9,642 nt of DNA from assembly GCA_028696285.1 (NCBI GenBank), contig JAQVHJ010000059.1, forward strand, positions 1 through 9,642, in the 5' to 3' direction. Shown in pieces: positions 5,814-9,642 of the stretch. The stretch is from a bacterium. GTDB taxonomy: Bacteria > AUK180 > JAQVHJ01. Every line of letters starts with the position of its first letter. Within the stretch, counting starts at the first letter, position 1. The notes under the pieces are model-generated. The model was not told the DNA's origin and did no database searches. It was given only the letters and a program-made list of their open reading frames with translations. A program made the translations under genes and the position numbers.

Positions 5814-6600
5814 TTTTCTCTCTTTGACAAATGTCTGGTTCAAGTATGACAAGGAATGGGTTCTGAGTGATGTAAATCTAAAGATTACCCGGAATAGGAT
5901 TATTGGAGTAATCGGACCGAATGGAGGCGGAAAAACTACTCTTTTAAAATTAATCGCAGGTCTTGAGAAACCGGATAAAGGCACAATCCTCTTCCATAAT
6001 CAGAAACCGGGAACACCGGAAACTATTGTACGAATCGGGTATGTTCCACAGCATGCTACGGTTAGATGGACATTCCCGATTAAAGTCTCTGATGCCATAT
6101 TACTTGGGAAAATAGGTCAAAAGGGAAAGTTAAGCACACCAAGAAAAGAAGACAAGGAAAGATTATCTGAGATTGCTCAGGCGTTAAATATTGAAAATCT
6201 CCTTGAAAAACATATCGCGGATTTATCCGGCGGGCAACAGCAGAAGATATTCATCGCAAGAGCATTAATCAACAGACCTGAACTCCTCCTGCTGGATGAA
6301 CCGGAGACCGGGATTGATGTCGCGGCTCAGGATCTGTTCTTTGCGACTTTAAAGGATATTCACAGAAGATTTGACCTGACAATAATTATTGTCACTCACG
6401 ACTTAAGTGTTATCCCAAAGATTTGTGATGAGATTGCTTGTGTAAATAACACCCTATTCCACCACTCTTCCCCGGAAGAAGCCTTGACTTGCCCGAATTT
6501 TGATAAACATTACGGATCACACCTGGAAGTTATTATTCACGGGAAGAATATCCCGCACCGGCTTGTTCATGAGCATCATGACGACGAGGAGAATAAATAA
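5803..6600 (+). CDS. znuC: Metal ABC transporter ATP-binding protein (ZnuC type)
   Basis: The ATPase that drives metal import, 265 residues from a GTG start chosen for its strong upstream AGGAAGG. Motifs in order: Walker A GPNGGGKTT (38-46), Q-loop VPQ (Gln83), ABC signature LSGGQQQK (141-148), Walker B LLLLDEPE (Asp165, Glu166) and switch His199 in VTHDLS. All are intact. The C terminus ends in HEHHDDEENK, a short histidine/acid-rich tail that could bind zinc and sense cytoplasmic metal; this is inference from composition. The start overlaps the binding-protein gene by 11 bases, and the stop codon shares its last A with the permease ATG. The neighbouring ZnuA-like and ABC-3 family proteins define the transporter class. 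Confidence 0.94.
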   Translation: MENNFLSLTNVWFKYDKEWVLSDVNLKITRNRIIGVIGPNGGGKTTLLKLIAGLEKPDKGTILFHNQKPGTPETIVRIGYVPQHATVRWTFPIKVSDAILLGKIGQKGKLSTPRKEDKERLSEIAQALNIENLLEKHIADLSGGQQQKIFIARALINRPELLLLDEPETGIDVAAQDLFFATLKDIHRRFDLTIIIVTHDLSVIPKICDEIACVNNTLFHHSSPEEALTCPNFDKHYGSHLEVIIHGKNIPHRLVHEHHDDEENK

Positions 6601-7403
6601 TGCCGAGCATTTTCCAATACTCGTTTATGATCAATGCATTTATCGGCGGGTTCTTAATCGCCGTATTATGTTCGTTCATCTCATTCTTTATTGTATCAAG
6701 AAAAATCTCTTTTATCGGCGTAGGAATCTCACATTCCGCTTTCGGCGGGCTCGCAATCGGCTTATTCTTCGGATTCTCCCCCATGATCTCTGCTCTTCTC
6801 TTCGCCATTATTTCAGGTATCGCTATCGTTTCCTTTGTTGAAAAGAAAAAAATCCAGGAAGATTCCGTTATCGGAATTCTATTCTCGTTTTCAATGGCTT
6901 TGGGAATCATGTTGATCTCTTTGAAAAAAGAATACTCTGCAAATATCTTCGGATATTTATTCGGAAATATCCTTTCTGTAACAAAAGAAGATTTGATAAT
7001 GTACGGAGTCCTTGCCTTGATAATTATCATAATTCTTTTATTTTACTTAAAAGAGTTTATCATGCTGTCTTTTGATGAAACCTATGGCCGAGTCCTTGGC
7101 TTGAACATGGATTTTTATAATTATCTCCTCACTATAATAATTGCTGTTACCATTATTATCTCAATTAAATTAGTAGGGATAATTTTAATCTCTGCCCTGC
7201 TTGTAATCCCAGCTGCAACAACACAAATTTGGCTCAATGACTATAAAAAAATTATCCCCTTCTCTATTATTCTTTCAGTAATAGTCATATTCTCAGGGCT
7301 TTATATCTCATTCTATACCAAAGTTCCTTCCGGCGCCCTGATAGTGATTATTTACACAGCTGTTTTCTTCTTAAGCTGGATCCTCTCAAAAATAAAAAAG
7401 TAG
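6600..7403 (+). CDS. znuB: Metal ABC transporter permease (ZnuB/ABC-3 family)
   Basis: An integral inner-membrane permease of 267 residues with about seven or eight hydrophobic segments (roughly 8-33, 45-60, 62-80, 90-108, 132-150, 173-188, 190-208, 220-238 and 244-263). Family landmarks are ISHSAFGG (43-50), the FDE near 158-160 followed by GLN at 167-169, VGIILISALLVIPAATT (192-208) and KVPSGALIV (241-249). It forms the channel that pairs with the ATPase encoded just upstream. GAGGAG (6586-6591) is the Shine-Dalgarno, and the TAATG arrangement gives a one-base overlap. It is the last gene of the operon; no classical U-tract terminator follows, although hairpins lie downstream. Confidence 0.94.
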   Translation: MPSIFQYSFMINAFIGGFLIAVLCSFISFFIVSRKISFIGVGISHSAFGGLAIGLFFGFSPMISALLFAIISGIAIVSFVEKKKIQEDSVIGILFSFSMALGIMLISLKKEYSANIFGYLFGNILSVTKEDLIMYGVLALIIIIILLFYLKEFIMLSFDETYGRVLGLNMDFYNYLLTIIIAVTIIISIKLVGIILISALLVIPAATTQIWLNDYKKIIPFSIILSVIVIFSGLYISFYTKVPSGALIVIIYTAVFFLSWILSKIKK

Positions 7404-7424
7404 AAGTAAGTTTGTAGTTGGAAA

Positions 7425-7484
7425 ATTGATATAAATATCAATAGCATGTAATCTGAAATCGTTCTCGATTAAGATTACCCCCCC
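7425..7484 (+). terminator. Possible termination region: two hairpins and a C-tract
   Basis: ATTGATATAAATATCAAT (7425-7442) is a perfect palindrome. It is followed by GTAATCT (7448-7454) pairing with AGATTAC (7472-7478), with an inner AATCG/CGATT pair (7457-7461, 7466-7470) and loop TTCT. The stem is followed by seven Cs rather than Us, so an ordinary intrinsic terminator is not supported. The position, 21 to 81 bases after the permease stop, suits 3'-end processing or stabilisation. Confidence 0.35.
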
Positions 7485-7540
7485 TTCTTGAATTTTTCCA
7501 ATTCTCCCTTCAATTATATTTAAACATCTGCAAATCAAAT

Positions 7541-7622
7541 AACGTCATTAGCGAAGCAGTGTACACCACGTGTTACACTGTCATTGCGAACGACGGTTCA
7601 AGGAACTTGACGAAGCAATCTC
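7541..7622. repeat. Dispersed GTCATTGCGAA...GAAGCAATCTC-type repeat
   Basis: Two related starts are visible: GTCATTAGCGAAGCA (7544-7558) and GTCATTGCGAA (7580-7590), the latter ending in GAAGCAATCTC (7612-7622). ATTGC (7583-7587) pairs with GCAAT (7615-7619), and TCAAG (7598-7602) with CTTGA (7606-7610), giving an imperfect stem. Between the copies, CAGTGTA (7557-7563) pairs with TACACTG (7574-7580). GAAGCAATCTC also occurs at 52-62. Repeats of this form are scattered in many unrelated bacterial genomes; the function is unknown. Confidence 0.6.
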
Positions 7623-7626
7623 AACA

Positions 7627-7653
7627 GGTTACTGTTACTGATTACTGATTACA
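7627..7653. repeat. Short heptamer array (GATTACT type)
   Basis: GGTTACT, GTTACT (one base short), GATTACT and GATTACA follow one another. They match the GNTTAC core of the heptamer units at 491-539, so this is a third, degenerate member of the same repeat family. It directly follows the GTCATTGCGAA-type repeat. Confidence 0.65.
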
Positions 7654-7687
7654 GATAAGGTGTTTACTTGTGAACTCTGGCACCAAA

Positions 7688-8650
7688 TTAATGAATCTCT
7701 ATCTCAGTTCTCCCAATGAAGTTCTCGCCTGTCTTCAGTTTGCCTTCTATGCAGATCTCGCGCGTCTCTCCTTTCTGTGGAAAAAATATTGTTTCGAGTG
7801 ATTCCTTCTTCTTGAACTGTAAATGCAGAACCTTACCTTGGAAATTTTCATTATTCTCATACCCGACATTCTTAAATACCGGAACTTTACCGTTTAAAAC
7901 GATAGTACTCAAATCAATATCCTCAACGGAAATATCTTCTTCAAGATTCCCAACCCAGACATTGATCAAACCTTCCGGATCAGCATTATCTCCCGACCAG
8001 TTAAGGTTCCATTTATGCGGTTCTATTTTAATCTCGCACTTCTTAGCATAATACACTTCAACACCCTTCTCCGCGAGATATTCAAGCATTTCCGGGTCCA
8101 ATCTACCCATCCAGGGTTGATATTTATCAAATGTTTGATAAACTTCAAATACCCAACCATCTTCCATGATAACAAATAAACCTAAATGGTATAATCTATC
8201 ACCACTTTTATATTCATAATTAAGATAATAATCAAGATCAGAAATTCTTAATTCAAGAAAGGTAATTACTCCTGTTCCCTGAACATAATTCTTAAATCCA
8301 ATATTCTTCTTTGAAACAGTTCCTGGTAATACTGGGAAAAGGTTCGCATTTGAAAATATATCCCAAAATTGAACGCTTTTCTCAGCCTCGGAAACATCGG
8401 GAAACTTATATCTAATTAAACCAACACCTGAATTTTCAGTTGATTTATCTTTAGGAAAATAAAATTTGTTAATACTAAAATCCTCATATGTATTCTCAGC
8501 AATAATCCAAAAAGCCATACTCAAATTTGTTTTTGAGTCAATTAAATTAAATTTATTAAACTCATATTCAGGGATAAATATCTTTTCCTCTGAAAATGCG
8601 AATAAGGTTATAAATAAAATAGATAACAATAAAAAATATTTAAATTTCAT
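7688..8650 (-). CDS. Secreted protein of unknown function with C-terminal beta-type domain
   Basis: A 320-residue protein starting MKFKYFLLLSILFITLFAFS, a clear Sec signal peptide with likely cleavage after Ser20; no lipobox Cys follows, so it is probably periplasmic or exported. I do not recognise the aromatic- and acid-rich central part (about 25-200). The C-terminal part (about 206-320) contains INVWVGN (229-235), VEDIDLSTIVLNGKVPV (242-258) and a closing GKLKTGENFIGRTEIEI. This resembles a beta domain often seen at the end of exported proteins, with an I-x-V start, an ID-ST-I-LNG segment and a G-x-F-x-G close. The start at 8650 is preferred because GGAGGT sits directly upstream; ATG 8662 has no such site. 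The upstream transglutaminase-like gene ends inside this ribosome site, so the two genes are coupled. Confidence 0.7.
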   Translation of the reverse strand: MKFKYFLLLSILFITLFAFSEEKIFIPEYEFNKFNLIDSKTNLSMAFWIIAENTYEDFSINKFYFPKDKSTENSGVGLIRYKFPDVSEAEKSVQFWDIFSNANLFPVLPGTVSKKNIGFKNYVQGTGVITFLELRISDLDYYLNYEYKSGDRLYHLGLFVIMEDGWVFEVYQTFDKYQPWMGRLDPEMLEYLAEKGVEVYYAKKCEIKIEPHKWNLNWSGDNADPEGLINVWVGNLEEDISVEDIDLSTIVLNGKVPVFKNVGYENNENFQGKVLHLQFKKKESLETIFFPQKGETREICIEGKLKTGENFIGRTEIEIH

Positions 8651-8652
8651 TT

Positions 8653-9642
8653 TTACCTCCATTCATTATTAAAATAAAATTTTGAGAAAGTAAAACTATC
8701 AATAGGATTTTCCACTTTTTTTACCCAAGAATATTTTGATTCACCGTTAACACTATAAAATCTTACATATCCAATGTTCTGTATGATATGATTTTCATAT
8801 TGATCATATGTTTTCTCATGAATTCCATCAACATAATTTGACGGATCATAAATTATATACTTCTTCTTTGAATATGAATAATAGTATATGAATTCATGAT
8901 TGGGAAATTCCCAATTCTTTTCATCATCTGTATTTGTAAATTCAATTTTTCTTGTTCTATATAAATTTTGGTGCCATATTCCTGTTTCATTATCTTGCCA
9001 TCCTTCGATAGGTTTTCCCGGAAAATAGATTGAACAAACAACACCCCTCGGTACTTTTATTCCTTGTATTAAATTTAAATATTCTAAATATTCACTCCAA
9101 ACTCCGCATTTACCACCAGTGTCAAGTAAAAATTGTTTTAATGGATAATTTATTTTATTCCAGTTCCAAGGATAGATGTATTTAAATTTTTCCCCTTGAT
9201 ATTCAGCAAATTCTCCGCACCCTTTTATAAACTCGCTTTCAACAATTTCATCCTGGCTATTCAAGCCCCTTGCTGATTTACAGCTGATTTCAACGAACAC
9301 ATCAAGAGGAAGAGATATTTCAACAGATTTTTTATAAATTACAAATACCTTGAATGGTATAATAGCCCCTTCTATCCATTTTATCTCCCCTTCTTTCTCA
9401 TAACCAAATTCAAAATATAAATTGAATTCCCTGTCAGAATTCGGATAATAATCAACATGATCAGGTAATTTATTTATACTTTTAAATTTTATCTTTTTAG
9501 AATGCAGCTTCGAAAACTCTTCTTTTATTCCTTCTCCAAAATCTAATATTTCATTATCCTTATCACCGCATTTTATTTTCATCCAAATAAACTCACCGAT
9601 CCATTTAATTCCTTCAGTATCAAATTTGATATTAAATTCCAC
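8653..9642 (-). CDS. Transglutaminase-like protein, probably 5'-truncated by the window edge
   Basis: At least 329 residues are visible, reading in from the right edge. The first codon in the window is GTG, but whether it is the true start cannot be seen. The C-terminal half carries a plausible transglutaminase-like triad: Cys179 in TGGKCGVWSEYLEYL (175-189) followed by QGIKVPRGVV, His249 in FPNHEFIYYY, and Asp266 in YIIYDPSNY. Spacing and flanking residues fit this papain-like fold, which includes peptidases and amidases as well as cross-linking enzymes, so the reaction is not known. The first 120 residues look beta-rich, with alternating charged and hydrophobic residues. No signal peptide is visible in the available part. 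It is coupled to the following secreted-protein gene, suggesting a shared role at the cell surface or periplasm. Confidence 0.65.
   Translation of the reverse strand: MEFNIKFDTEGIKWIGEFIWMKIKCGDKDNEILDFGEGIKEEFSKLHSKKIKFKSINKLPDHVDYYPNSDREFNLYFEFGYEKEGEIKWIEGAIIPFKVFVIYKKSVEISLPLDVFVEISCKSARGLNSQDEIVESEFIKGCGEFAEYQGEKFKYIYPWNWNKINYPLKQFLLDTGGKCGVWSEYLEYLNLIQGIKVPRGVVCSIYFPGKPIEGWQDNETGIWHQNLYRTRKIEFTNTDDEKNWEFPNHEFIYYYSYSKKKYIIYDPSNYVDGIHEKTYDQYENHIIQNIGYVRFYSVNGESKYSWVKKVENPIDSFTFSKFYFNNEWR
8655..8660 (-). promoter_or_regulatory. GGAGGT ribosome binding site containing the upstream stop codon
   Basis: On the minus strand GGAGGT is followed by AAAA and then ATG. The TAA stop of the preceding gene uses the final T of this site, so the last codons of that gene form the ribosome binding site for the next. 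This fixes the start at 8650. Confidence 0.75.

Larger units (their letters stand above)
7404..7687. other. Convergent intergenic region without genes
   Basis: This 284-base stretch separates the metal importer operon from the oppositely oriented secreted-protein gene. It has no credible gene. It holds an 18-base palindrome, an imperfect hairpin followed by seven Cs, an inverted repeat around a CACGTG, a dispersed GTCATTGCGAA-type repeat and a short heptamer array. Confidence 0.75.

Noticed and set aside
6500..7030. Open frames on both strands overlapping the ATPase/permease junction
   Set aside because: They are out-of-frame readings of two clear transporter genes that are complete and motif-supported.
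8651..8662. ATG 8662 as the start of the secreted protein
   Set aside because: It would place the start inside the upstream gene without a ribosome site, while GGAGGT is correctly placed for ATG 8650 and the signal peptide begins there.

Overview
The window looks like chromosomal DNA from an AT-rich, diderm (Gram-negative-type) bacterium. Supporting signs are a lipobox-bearing metal-binding lipoprotein, a type IV pilus/type II secretion ATPase with prepilin-like proteins, and Sec-type signal peptides. Gene-free stretches carry heptanucleotide tandem repeats and small hairpin repeats. I associate this repeat style with uncultivated candidate lineages (FCB group, Omnitrophota or WOR-3 type genomes), but that placement is a guess.

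Layout. (1) Positions 1-605 hold no gene but are full of small repeats: two heptamer arrays, three regularly spaced perfect hairpins, and a compact inverted-repeat element flanked by ACAATGT copies. A textbook sigma-70 promoter (TTGACA, 17-bp spacer, TATACT) follows. (2) Positions 606-4670 form a tight five-gene plus-strand operon: a PilB/GspE-type assembly ATPase, a HisC-like PLP aminotransferase, and three small N-terminally anchored proteins resembling minor pseudopilins of the PilV/GspI, PilW/GspJ and PilX/GspK kind. Gene junctions overlap by 4 or 11 bases or are separated by about 10 bases. (3) Positions 4669-4836 are a 168-bp MITE-like element with perfect 28-bp terminal inverted repeats, beginning inside the stop codon of the last pilin-like gene. 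(4) A second near-consensus promoter at 4855-4883 overlaps a short palindrome and drives a zinc/manganese ABC importer operon at 4911-7403: binding lipoprotein, ATPase, permease (znuA-znuC-znuB order). (5) Positions 7404-7687 are a repeat-rich, gene-free convergent intergenic region. (6) On the minus strand, 9642-7688 hold two co-oriented, translationally coupled genes: a transglutaminase-like protein (cut by or starting exactly at the window edge) followed by a secreted protein of unknown function with a C-terminal beta-type domain.

The first operon would build or energise a type IV pilus-like or type II secretion-like fibre; its inner-membrane platform, prepilin peptidase and major pilin are not in the window. 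The second imports a divalent metal, probably zinc, judging from histidine-rich stretches in the lipoprotein and ATPase. The minus-strand pair is the least characterised part. No CRISPR array, tRNA, rRNA, toxin-antitoxin or defence gene is visible. The most distinctive features are the MITE-like element, the heptamer repeat family, the aminotransferase inside the pilus operon, and the transglutaminase/secreted-protein pair.
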